NCBI GenBank assembly: GCA_017883235.1
Contig: JADGNY010000069.1
Location: 1-36,267, forward strand
Direction: 5' to 3'
DNA: 36,267 bases
DNA from: Thermoanaerobaculia bacterium
GTDB taxonomy: Bacteria; Acidobacteriota; Thermoanaerobaculia; Gp7-AA8
The notes under the pieces are model-generated. The model ran no database searches. It was given only the letters and a program-made list of their open reading frames with translations, and was not told where the DNA came from. Shown one piece after another: positions 1 through 9,500 of this stretch. A program made the position numbers and the translations under genes. Every line of letters begins with the position of its first letter. The stretch's first letter is position 1.

Positions 1-268
1 GACAGTCCTTGCACGCCTGGCCGGATGGCTGAGACAGATTCGGGTCGAAGAACAACTGCTTGCCGAGCCACTGCTTGTCAGTGAAGCTGGCTGATCGCTG
101 GAGTGCGGGCAGCGGCTTGCGGGCGTCGCTCGCCGACCCGGATGTCGTACTGGAGTCCGTGGTTGCTGTGCCCTGAGTCTGCCTCTTTCCGCTGCACGCC
201 GATACGGCGAGGAGAAGTAGCACGCACAGCGCGATTGCGGTTACCGGGAGCACGGTCTTGCGTAGCAT
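1..268 (-). CDS. Di-haem cytochrome c peroxidase (MauG/CCP family) lipoprotein, 5' part only
   Basis: The reading frame starts at ATG 266-268 and stays open for 89 codons to the window edge, so only the N-terminus is present. It begins with a basic start (MLRK), a hydrophobic stretch and a lipobox VSAC with Cys at residue 25, so a signal-peptidase-II lipoprotein is expected. After a Ser/Thr-rich linker comes LGKQLFFDPNLSQPSGQACK, then DC. This is the conserved beginning of bacterial di-haem peroxidases, where LGxxLFFDxxLS precedes the first haem-binding CxxCH; the His would be the next codon outside the window. Such enzymes reduce peroxide or modify proteins in the periplasm. A purine-rich AGGGGG stands about 6 nt before the ATG. 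The family call is fairly secure; the exact subfamily is not visible. Confidence 0.8.
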   Translation of the reverse strand, partial: MLRKTVLPVTAIALCVLLLLAVSACSGKRQTQGTATTDSSTTSGSASDARKPLPALQRSASFTDKQWLGKQLFFDPNLSQPSGQACKDC

Positions 269-480
269 CTGATCCCCCTTCTTCGAGCGGTCATGAAGAC
301 CCCCGCGCGTTAATGCTTATCCCCGCGCGTTGCATTCTTCTTGCCGAGGTTCTCCTCCTTTGCCGCTTGCTTCGCCTCGACCAGGCGTGCATCGGGCTTT
401 CTTTTTGTCGTCTGACTGGGAACGGCGGGCGCAGCGGGGGAGACCGGCGGGTTGGACGACTTTTGCGCTTGAAAACAGCA

Positions 481-502
481 AACCCTCTGTTTCCAGAGGG
501 TT
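481..502 (-). terminator. Hairpin terminator beyond the detached tRNA-fMet 3' half
   Basis: A perfect 9-bp inverted repeat (AACCCTCTG / CAGAGGGTT) encloses a 4-nt loop. Read on the minus strand the loop is GAAA, a stable GNRA tetraloop, and the stem is followed by TTTGCTGTTTT, so it points along the minus strand. It lies just beyond the tRNA-fMet 3' fragment. If the 514-20294 island inserted into the tRNA, this would have been the tRNA's original terminator, now about 20 kb away from it. Confidence 0.75.
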
Positions 503-513
503 CGGTTGGATTC

Positions 514-561
514 GATTGGTTGCGGGGGCGGGATTTGAACCCGCGACCTTTGGGTTATGAG
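514..561 (-). repeat. Distal attachment-site copy: detached 3' part of tRNA-fMet
   Basis: These 48 bp are identical, in the same orientation, to 20247-20294. On the minus strand they run from position 32 of the tRNA (anticodon loop CTCATAA) through the variable region, T-arm, acceptor 3' strand and encoded CCA, plus 3 bp. The sequence on the 5' side (562 upward) has no D-arm or acceptor partner, so this is not a tRNA gene. Tyrosine-recombinase elements often cross over in the anticodon loop and leave exactly such a displaced 3' half at the far end. Confidence 0.85.
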
Positions 562-796
562 GGGGCGAGCCTTCATAGTCCGCGGGACGCACCAGTGCTG
601 AGAGTTTTCCGACTCCGTGGTTTCTCCAAGCGTCTCCGTGCCAGAGCTGTGCTAGCTCGGGAAGTAGAAGCCATCGGCCGGGATCAGGAAGACATCGGCT
701 TGGTGCGCTCGGCTGCCTGGCTGAGAATGTCGAGACAAACGTGGAGTTCACACTCAGGAGGTCTTCGGTTCGATCCCGTTCAGCTCCACCACCTTC
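562..796. other. Island left end without a protein gene
   Basis: Between the detached tRNA-fMet half and the stop codon of gene C there is no convincing coding sequence. Apart from the tRNA-like 3' half at 747-791 I see no integrase, excisionase or transposase remnant here. Confidence 0.5.
747..791 (+). pseudogene. Second tRNA-like 3' half (anticodon CAC, Val-like), degenerate
   Basis: The bases fit tRNA positions 32-76: loop TTCACAC (anticodon CAC), TCAGG, variable AGGTC, T-stem TTCGG, T-loop TTCGATC, CCGTT, acceptor CAGCTCC, discriminator A and CCA. The T-stem has two mismatches, and the 31 nt before 747 do not supply a 5' half. AGAGCTG at 643-649 could pair at 6 of 7 positions with the acceptor strand and is soon followed by TAGCTCGGG, which resembles a D-arm. 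A tRNA pseudogene split by about 70 nt is therefore an alternative. It lies 5 nt beyond the stop codon of giant gene C. The resemblance is clear but the origin is uncertain. Confidence 0.5.
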
Positions 797-3700
797 TCAG
801 ACAGTCAACTCGTTCTGCTCGAGATTCACGAGCCCAGACGAGTTCTCCACCATGATGCGGAAGCGGTGATAGAGGGTGTTGCCGGCTGCGTCCTCCTTCA
901 CCAGCACGTCGGAGGCGAGGGTTGTGGTTTGCAGGTCGACCTGGATCGACGGCGCGTTGCTTTGCACCGTGGCGATCCTGACCCACGTTCCGAGATTGTT
1001 CAGCTTATAGAGATGGTAACGGCCGTTGTACGTCGTCCGCGGCCAGCTCAGACTCACGTTTGAATATTGGAAAGGATGTGTCGCCGTCAGAGGGGCAGAG
1101 CTCATCGCGATCTGCGGCGCCGCCGGGTTGACCGTGTCGGCCACCGTCGTCATCGCGGCATCCGAGGCCTTTGAAGGGATGATCTCTTCTTCGCTGCGCT
1201 CGTTGATGATGTGGCGGAACGCAACCACGCGATAGTAGACCGGCTGTGCGAACGGCACGTAGCCGAGATCCGCGAAGTCGTCGTAGGCTGCCGCCGCGTC
1301 GACCGGGAACGCCTTTACCTCGGTCATCGTGCGTGGGCTCAGCGCGCCGTCGGCATCGAGAGCCCGGTAGAGCTTGTACGACGCGACACTCTCGCTCGGC
1401 AGGTAGCCGCTCAGCTCGAAGTTGACGCGCGGGGTCGTGACATCGAAGCCATTGACGAGTTGTGCGGTGATCTTGCGTATGACCGGTGCTTCGGGCGGCG
1501 CCGTGTTCACCAGTTGCACCGGGCCGGCTATGGCGCTTCGCGCGCTCACCTTCAATGTATTGGCAAGCTCCATGGCAAAGTAGAAATAGAGGTTCTTCGA
1601 CGCGCCGTCGATCGTGTAGTCCGTAAAGCGCACCCAGCGCGTATTCGCTGAATTGCCGTAGCCCGCGTCGCCCGCCTGCAGCACGTCACCGCTGACGTTT
1701 TTCTCGTAACGCACGGCCATCGGCCAGGGATCGCCGGGAAACAGCCGTTTGCCGTTGGTATCGCGGATCTTCGCTGGGCGTCCGGAGGTCTGCAGTGACA
1801 AATCATTAAGCTGGCGGTAAACGGGCGGGGCCTCGGTCAACGGCACGAACGCGCCGTTGATCGCTTCTTGGACCACGTCCTTCATCGTTCTCATCGTGCC
1901 AGGAACGTGAGTGCCGCTCCCGGGTGGCGTGCGGTCGCCGACGGTGGGGGTGACGAAGGGATTGACAGCGGGGTTATCGGGAATCACGTAGTCGGGATTG
2001 TCGGGAATTGGGAACCGGAAGCCGTTCAAGGCATGCTCGATGAAGTTGTCGTCCGGGCCGGTAACGACGTGTACGAGGTCGCTCCAGCGCTGACTTGTAA
2101 AACGTTGATCCCAATCGGAAAGGTTGTCGAGCTGGGCCACGATGCCGCGTACCGTGGAGGGTTGATAGAGTTGATCGAGGATCTTCCGGTCATTGGCCTT
2201 GTAGAAAATGAGGGAGTAGGGATCGTCCACCTGCACGTCGAACGTGTAGGTGGCCTTGCCGAAGAAGTTGGGGCGCGTGGCGAACAGCGGGCCGAGGGGC
2301 GGGCCGGGGGGAACGGGGTCGCGCAGCTCAAGCGCCAGAAGGACTGCTGGCTTGGCCATCGGCGAGGTCAACCGAGGCGACTGCGAGCTGTCGCGGGATC
2401 GCACCGTCATCAACGTCTGTCGCGTGCGCTCGTCGCGCACGGGCAGGATCGCAGGCTCGCCGAAGTTGTGTCCGGCGGTCAGGTCGGCGGTCAGATAGAC
2501 GCGATAGGACGGATGGAAGTTGACGTTACCAACGAGGCCCGTTCGGATCGGCACGTAGCCGTCCGCGAGAACGAAGTCGTTGGACTGAAGCAGGAACATG
2601 CCGGCGGCGTCGCGCTTCAGGCCGAAAGTGCTGTCGAATACGATGAGCTCGAGCGTCGGCTTGCTGCGATCGATATCCCAGACGCGCAATACCTTGATGT
2701 TCCCGTTCACATCGGGCATGCGGATGATGCCCTCATGAAAGTCGACGTCAGGATCGGCGATCGCGGGAAGTTGACGCGCTGAGAATCGGACAACATAGGC
2801 CCCAGACGGCACCACGGCTGGGCCGCCCGCTGGTACGAAATCGCCGATGTGCAGATCGGGATCGGGCACATCGGTGACAACCACGGAGTCGGAGAGTCCT
2901 CCCAGATGCAGCGTGCGGATCTGGCCGTCGTTGTGCGTCACGGTTTCGGTGTACGGCGGAGGAAATGAAACGATGTTGATCTCTTTGGCCAGCTTCGTGT
3001 CCCATGCCGCTGGATCATCAAGATCTTCGGAGATCAGGAAGCGTTCGCCGGGGCTCGGGCTGAGCCACGACTCGACAGTGCAGAACGATCTGTCCTGGTC
3101 GATGCTGAGTGAGGCCGTGTCGCGATTCTGCCGGAGTAGCAGCGTCGGATTCACGCCGGTGCTCAGCACGGAGTCAATGAGCCACGACTGACCGTTCGCT
3201 GAGAAGCGAGCGCCGACAAACCGCGACGCATCTGCGGGAGTGATCTCAGGCTGGACGGTCTGCGGAGGGTTCGTGCTGGCGATGGGATAATCCGTCGTGA
3301 CGATCGTCGCCGTGTGAGTCGCCGGATGATCGGCTACCGAGGCGACCTCCCCCCGCACGATCGCCGGCGGTCGGGCCCGGAAATAGAGCTCTACCTTGTC
3401 GGCCGATTGATACGCGTCGTTCTGCACGTAGTTCCAGTCAAAGGTGGCGCGAACGAGGGTCTTATCCCCAGGCGGTAGAAACAGCAGGCGGCCCTGCTCG
3501 TCGCCAGACGTGAAGATGAGCGGGTCCTCTTTTTGGATGAGCTGGACCGCGAAGTTCGACGGCGGCATGAGCGTATTGCGCGGCGCAAACGTGGTCGCGT
3601 CGGTCTGCACCTCGGGTGATACCCCTGCCGTGCGTGAAAACCAGTTGATGCTGTAGAGAGCGTAGTGATGGATCCCGGCGTTGCGCTCCTCGTGCGTGTA

Positions 3701-6586
3701 GACAGGATTTTCGCCGCGCTCCGGGATGGGAGACACTTCCGGCACGCCGGCGGGATCGAGCCAGTCGGGATTGTTACTGAGCTCCGGCTGCACTTCGTTG
3801 CCGGTGCCGATCGCACCCGGCCCGTAGCGCACGCCGAAACAGACCGGCACCGACTCTTCGCAGAGGCAGAACTCTTCGGCGGTCTGGAAAAAGGTCTCCA
3901 GCGGCCGTTCGTAGCGGAACGGATCGCGATCGAGATTGATGAAGCGCGCGTCGGCGAAGGAAGCGTAGCCGGCGGGATCGGTGAGCGGCGTTGTCGTGCC
4001 GCCACACTTCTCGGGCGGCAGCCCGTAACTGAGATGGATCGCCGGGACCGGCGGTTCTTTGAAGTCAGTGATGCTCACCGGTGGCGTCATGTAGTAGTGC
4101 GTGACACGCGCTGGCGTCTCATGCTCGAGCCGGGCATCCGTGATGTACCGCATCAGGTAAAGGAACTGAGTCGACGGAGTAACGGTGGGGTTCGGGTCGA
4201 TCGCGCCGAGGCCGAGCACGCGCGCCACGTGATAGTCGAGCGACACGAAGTTGAGCAGGTCGAGGTAGCTCAACTCCATTGTGGAGGTGTTCGAAACAGG
4301 ATCCGAGTTTGCCGTGACCACGTTGGCCTGGACGTCGGTTCGACTAACGTCGAGGTAGGTAGTCACCGCTGATTTCAATCCGTCGGCAGGCATGCGCCAG
4401 CGATCGCGGTAGTTCTGCGCGCGGACGCGGAACACGCCTGGAGCGGGCACGCGCTGGAACTTCGGCCATACACCGTCGATGGGTGTCTTCGCCGGATCTT
4501 CGAGACGCCGGAACACCTCGGCATCAGCGTCGGCGTTCCCGTCGTCCAGGCTGTAGTCGCCCAGCTTCGTCCATTCGCGGCGCGCGCAGGAGCCACGCAG
4601 AAAATCCTCATAGGTGGCGATGTGCAGCGAGACCGGAACGACACTGGAGTAGTCGAAGCGGACGCACTCGATGTTCTCGCAGTTGACCGACGCATTGGTC
4701 GCCGGCGTGAAGGTGCGCCGGCACCCGAGCGTACGCGACGTATTGTCGAGGGGATCGGGTAGCGTCACCGCCTCGACGCGCAGGCGCTGGCCCGTGGTCG
4801 CGACGCTGCTGCGAAGTTGGATCGACGCCGAAAAAGCGAGTTTGCCAACCGCACGTGCCTCGATGACTCCTGTGTACGACGTGACGAGCCCCTGCGGGTC
4901 GGTGTGCGGGTCGTGGCCCGGGCGCAGGGCATCGTACTGGGCGACGTCTGCGAAGCGGATCGATACGTCCGTCAAGTGGCCGGGGAACGAGCCAAGGTCT
5001 TCGTACAACCATTCGCGAAACGGGCCGCTCTCGAAGAGCGACGTTGGCGGCGTCTTGAATCCGACGTCCACGCCGTAGTCGTTGCGGAGCTCGGTGCGAT
5101 AGATGCGGACGAAGTCATCGGCGCGGTTGTAGCCGATCGTTGCCGGCCACGGGCCGCCGGGCGCGGCGAGGTTGCCTTTGGGAAGGTGCTCGGCCAGGCC
5201 CCGCAGCAGGTCCCATCGCAGGTCGAAACCGCGGACGGTCTGATCGCTGAAGTCGGAGCCGGCGGCCTGCAGGTAGATGTAAGGCGATTGGAAGCGAGGA
5301 TTGGTCTCCAGATCGACGGCGATGCCCGAAGGGCACTCTTCCGATACCACAGGATTGACGGTTTGAACCTGCACCTTCTGTGGATTCACGGTCATCGTCA
5401 CGGGCGTTACCTTGACGGACCACTGGCTGACGTTGAGCGCCAGTCTGCTCAATTCAGGCGGCGTCAAGTCAGTCGTGACGCAGCTCGCGAAGCCGGGGTC
5501 CGTGTAAGCGACCAGTGCGGCATCACCGGCGGCGCCGCACACGACCAGACCGTGGGCATCGTCGAAGACTTCGCGAATGTCGGTCAGAGAACAAGGAACG
5601 GGAAGGTTCAACGCCCGCTGCCAGAGCAACTGGAGCTGAGGGTTGAACTGCGCTACGAAGCTCTTGCGCGTTCCCGCGATCGTCGCGGCGACGTAGATGC
5701 CGACAGGGTCGATCAGGAGATGCCTGGAACCATCGTCCTGAAAATCATAGACAAGCGCAGTGATTCCGTTCGTCGCCGGTAGCGTCGGCAGCGTGGCAAT
5801 GAACGTGCTGCGGCCAGTGCCCCCCGAGACCTCGGTCTCGCCGACGATCACAAACTCCTGCGGGCCCGTCCGGGCCATCTGGCTGATTTGCTGGAGACCA
5901 TCGGCGCCGATGAGCTTCGCCCAAATGATGCCGAGGCTGGCGTCGAACGCTACGGCAAAGCCGTCCCAGCCCTGTCCTGAACTGGTGCCTCCGAATACGA
6001 TGCACCCTTGGTCGTCGGCGATGATCGAGCCGAGCTGGTCATCGCCTCCCGAGTCGATGTTCACGGCGGCAAGCACCTTGCCCGTGCCATCGATCCGGAC
6101 CACCTCCACATCGTCGCTATCGCCCGCTTGGTTGTACCACGATGCAAAGTAATAGGTGTCGCCGAGCCCCTTGACGAGGCGGGTGTTGAATCGCGTGCGA
6201 TCGCGGCTGTAGGTGTTGGCCCAGAGCACGTCGCCAGCAGCGGAGACGCGAATGATCAGCGACTGATTGCGCGCGTCGGGGGCGCTGCCGCTAACAACAA
6301 CGAGCGAGCCGTGAAGCATCAGGTCGCCGTTGTCGCAAGCCACGCCGCTCCAGAAATGGATGGTCTGGCCCGCGATCGAATACGTTTTCTGCCACACCGA
6401 TTCGCCGGACCGAGTGATGGATGCGAGGAGGCCGCTCTCCCGATAGTTCCCGACAATGCGGAAACCGCCGCCCTGAACATCATCCGCGATGACGATCGAC
6501 GCGTAGGACGCCGTCGCGTCGAAATCAAATTCGTTGACGAAGTAGGTCGCGGAGGCGACGAAATCAGGGTTCATGGGGAGGGTCAT
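797..6586 (-). CDS. Giant protein C: beta-propeller-like N-terminus and fibronectin-III-like C-terminus, function unknown
   Basis: About 1929 aa, last gene of the A-B-C operon. I chose ATG 6586, 7 nt beyond the stop of gene B; an open frame continues 31 codons upstream but overlaps gene B and looks non-coding. Residues 1 to about 390 hold repeats built around a Trp strand (SVWQKTYS, VLWANTYS, IIWAKLIG, LLWQRALN) followed by Gly/Asp turns, which suggests a beta-propeller. The middle, about 450-1650, is unrecognised. It contains a Cys-rich stretch (CLCEESVPVC) and IHHYALYSINWFSR, a phrase I associate with unannotated giant proteins of Bacteroidetes (recollection only). From about residue 1690 there are two fibronectin-III-like segments (SYKLYRALD, RYHLYKLNN). 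There is no signal peptide or membrane span, so secretion would need a dedicated route. The coding call is secure; the function is unknown. Confidence 0.85.
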   Translation of the reverse strand: MTLPMNPDFVASATYFVNEFDFDATASYASIVIADDVQGGGFRIVGNYRESGLLASITRSGESVWQKTYSIAGQTIHFWSGVACDNGDLMLHGSLVVVSGSAPDARNQSLIIRVSAAGDVLWANTYSRDRTRFNTRLVKGLGDTYYFASWYNQAGDSDDVEVVRIDGTGKVLAAVNIDSGGDDQLGSIIADDQGCIVFGGTSSGQGWDGFAVAFDASLGIIWAKLIGADGLQQISQMARTGPQEFVIVGETEVSGGTGRSTFIATLPTLPATNGITALVYDFQDDGSRHLLIDPVGIYVAATIAGTRKSFVAQFNPQLQLLWQRALNLPVPCSLTDIREVFDDAHGLVVCGAAGDAALVAYTDPGFASCVTTDLTPPELSRLALNVSQWSVKVTPVTMTVNPQKVQVQTVNPVVSEECPSGIAVDLETNPRFQSPYIYLQAAGSDFSDQTVRGFDLRWDLLRGLAEHLPKGNLAAPGGPWPATIGYNRADDFVRIYRTELRNDYGVDVGFKTPPTSLFESGPFREWLYEDLGSFPGHLTDVSIRFADVAQYDALRPGHDPHTDPQGLVTSYTGVIEARAVGKLAFSASIQLRSSVATTGQRLRVEAVTLPDPLDNTSRTLGCRRTFTPATNASVNCENIECVRFDYSSVVPVSLHIATYEDFLRGSCARREWTKLGDYSLDDGNADADAEVFRRLEDPAKTPIDGVWPKFQRVPAPGVFRVRAQNYRDRWRMPADGLKSAVTTYLDVSRTDVQANVVTANSDPVSNTSTMELSYLDLLNFVSLDYHVARVLGLGAIDPNPTVTPSTQFLYLMRYITDARLEHETPARVTHYYMTPPVSITDFKEPPVPAIHLSYGLPPEKCGGTTTPLTDPAGYASFADARFINLDRDPFRYERPLETFFQTAEEFCLCEESVPVCFGVRYGPGAIGTGNEVQPELSNNPDWLDPAGVPEVSPIPERGENPVYTHEERNAGIHHYALYSINWFSRTAGVSPEVQTDATTFAPRNTLMPPSNFAVQLIQKEDPLIFTSGDEQGRLLFLPPGDKTLVRATFDWNYVQNDAYQSADKVELYFRARPPAIVRGEVASVADHPATHTATIVTTDYPIASTNPPQTVQPEITPADASRFVGARFSANGQSWLIDSVLSTGVNPTLLLRQNRDTASLSIDQDRSFCTVESWLSPSPGERFLISEDLDDPAAWDTKLAKEINIVSFPPPYTETVTHNDGQIRTLHLGGLSDSVVVTDVPDPDLHIGDFVPAGGPAVVPSGAYVVRFSARQLPAIADPDVDFHEGIIRMPDVNGNIKVLRVWDIDRSKPTLELIVFDSTFGLKRDAAGMFLLQSNDFVLADGYVPIRTGLVGNVNFHPSYRVYLTADLTAGHNFGEPAILPVRDERTRQTLMTVRSRDSSQSPRLTSPMAKPAVLLALELRDPVPPGPPLGPLFATRPNFFGKATYTFDVQVDDPYSLIFYKANDRKILDQLYQPSTVRGIVAQLDNLSDWDQRFTSQRWSDLVHVVTGPDDNFIEHALNGFRFPIPDNPDYVIPDNPAVNPFVTPTVGDRTPPGSGTHVPGTMRTMKDVVQEAINGAFVPLTEAPPVYRQLNDLSLQTSGRPAKIRDTNGKRLFPGDPWPMAVRYEKNVSGDVLQAGDAGYGNSANTRWVRFTDYTIDGASKNLYFYFAMELANTLKVSARSAIAGPVQLVNTAPPEAPVIRKITAQLVNGFDVTTPRVNFELSGYLPSESVASYKLYRALDADGALSPRTMTEVKAFPVDAAAAYDDFADLGYVPFAQPVYYRVVAFRHIINERSEEEIIPSKASDAAMTTVADTVNPAAPQIAMSSAPLTATHPFQYSNVSLSWPRTTYNGRYHLYKLNNLGTWVRIATVQSNAPSIQVDLQTTTLASDVLVKEDAAGNTLYHRFRIMVENSSGLVNLEQNELTV

Positions 6587-6593
6587 CGCGGTC

Positions 6594-9500
6594 TCATGGC
6601 AGCACAAGGTGTACGGCGGCGGTGTCCACCGTCGCGTACTTGCTGCCGTCCCATTGCTTGTAATCGAACGTGAAATCAAGCGAGCCGCCTGCGGGCAGGC
6701 TCATACTGTTGTCGCTGTTCGTGACGAAGGCTTGCGAAAGATCCTTGGAGTAGAGGCACTTGTATAGAGCGCTGTCGCCGAGGTTGACCGATAGGCGGAT
6801 CGTGTCGGCGACATCGACGGCGGGGATCTTCGGGTCATTGAAAGGCTCCGGGTTCTTGACGACGATTCCCAGGACACGCCCCGAGGCTGTGTCGCGGATG
6901 ATGTTGAACTCAGTGCCAGTCGGTGGGTGGATCGCCTCCAGCTTCAGCGTACCGTCGATCAATCGATTGAAGGGATCGGCGAAGGCCTGCCGCAGCGGGT
7001 CGCCGGCCGGCATCGTGTCATCGAGCACGCTCGTGGCAACGGCGATGTCGGCTGCGGCGAACGCTTTGCCGGCCTCGAAGAGCGCCGCCTTGAGAACGGT
7101 CCCGTCATCAGGATCGACCTTCAGCTTGTAACTGTTGACCTGCTCCGCCAGATTTGCGTAACGCGAGGTCTGGAAACCGTAGCGAAGCTCCTCGCGCACC
7201 ACGTAGTCAACGTCGCTCTGCCGTTTGAAGCGCAGGTTGAAGATCGCCGTATAGAGCTTGAGTGGCTTGAGCTGCACCGCAGCCAGCGGAAAGGAGGAGC
7301 TTAGCCACGTTGGCTTGATTTCCGTAACCTTCGCGCACGGCTTTCCCTGAGTGATCATGTTGTTGAGGATCGTAATGTCCTGCGACACGAGTGGCAGAGG
7401 GCTCAGTTCCCAAACGGCTTCCACAGCACCGGCCTCAGGAACACTGGGGTCGGGGGCCGGATCTTTGACCAGAACTTCAAAGACTGCATTGGCCCCTTCG
7501 AGACCTCCGAAAGGCGCCCAGCCGCAGAACATGCGGGCGACGTACGTCTCCAGATAGAACAACGACAGGCTTGGGCTCGAATAAAACAGCGGCTTGGCGT
7601 TGATGAGCTGTCCGTTCGCGTTGGGGGAGCACTTGTCGAAGTCGAGGTAGTGCAGCAGGCCGATGAGCTTGAACTCGTCGCCGTGGCCTGCAGCTTCCAG
7701 CGCCGCATAGTCGCTGCGCGGAACCTGCACTCCGTTGGCGTCGCTGTAAATGTGGAAGAAGCCGAGGGGCCCGACAGTGCAAAATCCGTAGACGGAGTCA
7801 TTGGTGTAATGGGTCAAGAGGCTCAAGGCGCCCGAGTTGCTCTCCTGATACAGCCAATCGGTCGTCTTGACGCGAATCGCGTAGTGCCTGTTGGGAGCCC
7901 ACAGCGGCTGGATGGATCCCTGGAAAGCGTTGACGATCGTGGCCACCTCGGCATCGACGCTGCTCTGCGTCGGCAGCGTGGCGTTGAAGGCCGCTGTAGG
8001 ATAGTCGAGCGTACAAATCTCGTGCAGGTACACGCCGCCATTGTCCCAATGCGTGCCCTCACCGCGTGGCGGCTGCACCGGTTGCCCATTCGACACGATG
8101 ATGGGCGAATCGCCGAGAAGCGCCACCGTGCTCTCACCGTTTGGCCCGCGCACCCGCGCATCGATCACGAATGTCGTGTTCGGGCCGTCCTTCAAGCGGA
8201 GACCATCAGCGCGGAGGGTACCGAAGCCGATCACGTCATCGAAACGGAAGCCGTCTCGCGAAAACGGTAGTGCGAGCGACATCGCGTTGCTGAAGACGCC
8301 GTCCTGGAATGTCACCTCGATACGCACGGGCGGACCCGGTACCACGGTGGCCGTGAGCCATACCTTGCGTGTTTCGCCGGGAGGAACACCGCCGGGGCGC
8401 GGAAAGGCGCGGTCGAACACAGCAATCTCTTCGGGAGAAAGCTTGACACGCGGCTGCACCAGGCGATTGGCGGCTGCAAGAATCTCCAGCAGTTCGCCAA
8501 GCGCTTGCGCTGCTCCCGTCACCGGCCCGGGCAACGAATTCGCGGCTACCTCGCACCGGATGATCGGATGGCACGAGCGGCCACGAAGGGTGACTCGCTT
8601 TGTCCCCGCCGGCGTCACGACCTCGGCGTCGATGAGGAACGTGCGGTTCGCGCCGGCAACTGGCGGTGCGCTATCAATGCGCAAATCGTAAACACGGGCG
8701 ACTTGGTTCCAGTCAATCGATATCGTGCCAGCGATCAAAGTCAGGTCGAGCGGACACGGACGGCCACGCCCATCGGTGATGATGGCGTGCAACTCGGTGT
8801 CGCTGAACGACAACAGGTTGTAGAGGACGCAGTCCTGACCGAACGGCGGCGACGTGAGAGGCGGCGACCAGCCGTATGGTGGTGAGCCGAACGGTGGTGA
8901 GCCATGTCGTGGTGACCCGTATGGCGGTGACCGGTGTGGAGGCGAGCGGTGTGGAGGCGACCATCGGATTGGTGGCGAGGTGTCGCCTACACCGCCGTCC
9001 CAATCGCCGTGTTCTCCGGCGCAAAGCACCGCGTTGAGGCTCAGGTGCTCGCCACGTCTGATGAGGGCATCGAGAAAGCGCTCCAGGTCACGGCCTTCCG
9101 CACTGACCGCGGTGTCGCAGATGAGCGGAGGATACACGCTCGTCTCGCCGGCGCTGATGACGATCTTGTGGACCGGTTGCGAGATGTCGTCATAACCAAC
9201 GTCAACCGCCGCACCTCGCTTTACAGGCTTCGTGACGGTGAGCACATAGCCAAACTGTGTGGGATCGAGGCCGGGACGCGGCGGCGGCACCGGCACTTGC
9301 TGATAGAAGCTCACCGTTGCCGTGTCGGTGCCGATCGTCAGCGTCAAGTGTACCGATACGGAGGGCTCAACCGGAAACAGCTCGATCGTCGTTCCGGCAT
9401 CGACCCATACGGCCGGTCCGTCGCCGTCCGGCGGATGGTCGACAACACTCCCGCTGCCGCCTGTGAATCGGATCTGGAAAGGGTGATGGAAGAACCGCTG

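Noticed and set aside
310-480. Minus-strand frame ending at 310 with a Lys/Ala-rich, protein-like C-terminus (PDARLVEAKQAAKEENLGKK)
   Set aside because: No ATG, GTG or TTG lies in frame between the terminator at 481-502 and this stretch, and the frame upstream passes through the tRNA-fMet remnant. It could be a relic of a lost gene, but I cannot support a gene.
103-855. Plus-strand 250-codon frame across the left end
   Set aside because: It overlaps the peroxidase gene, the terminator and the tRNA remnant, and its translation is Arg/Ser-rich shadow sequence.
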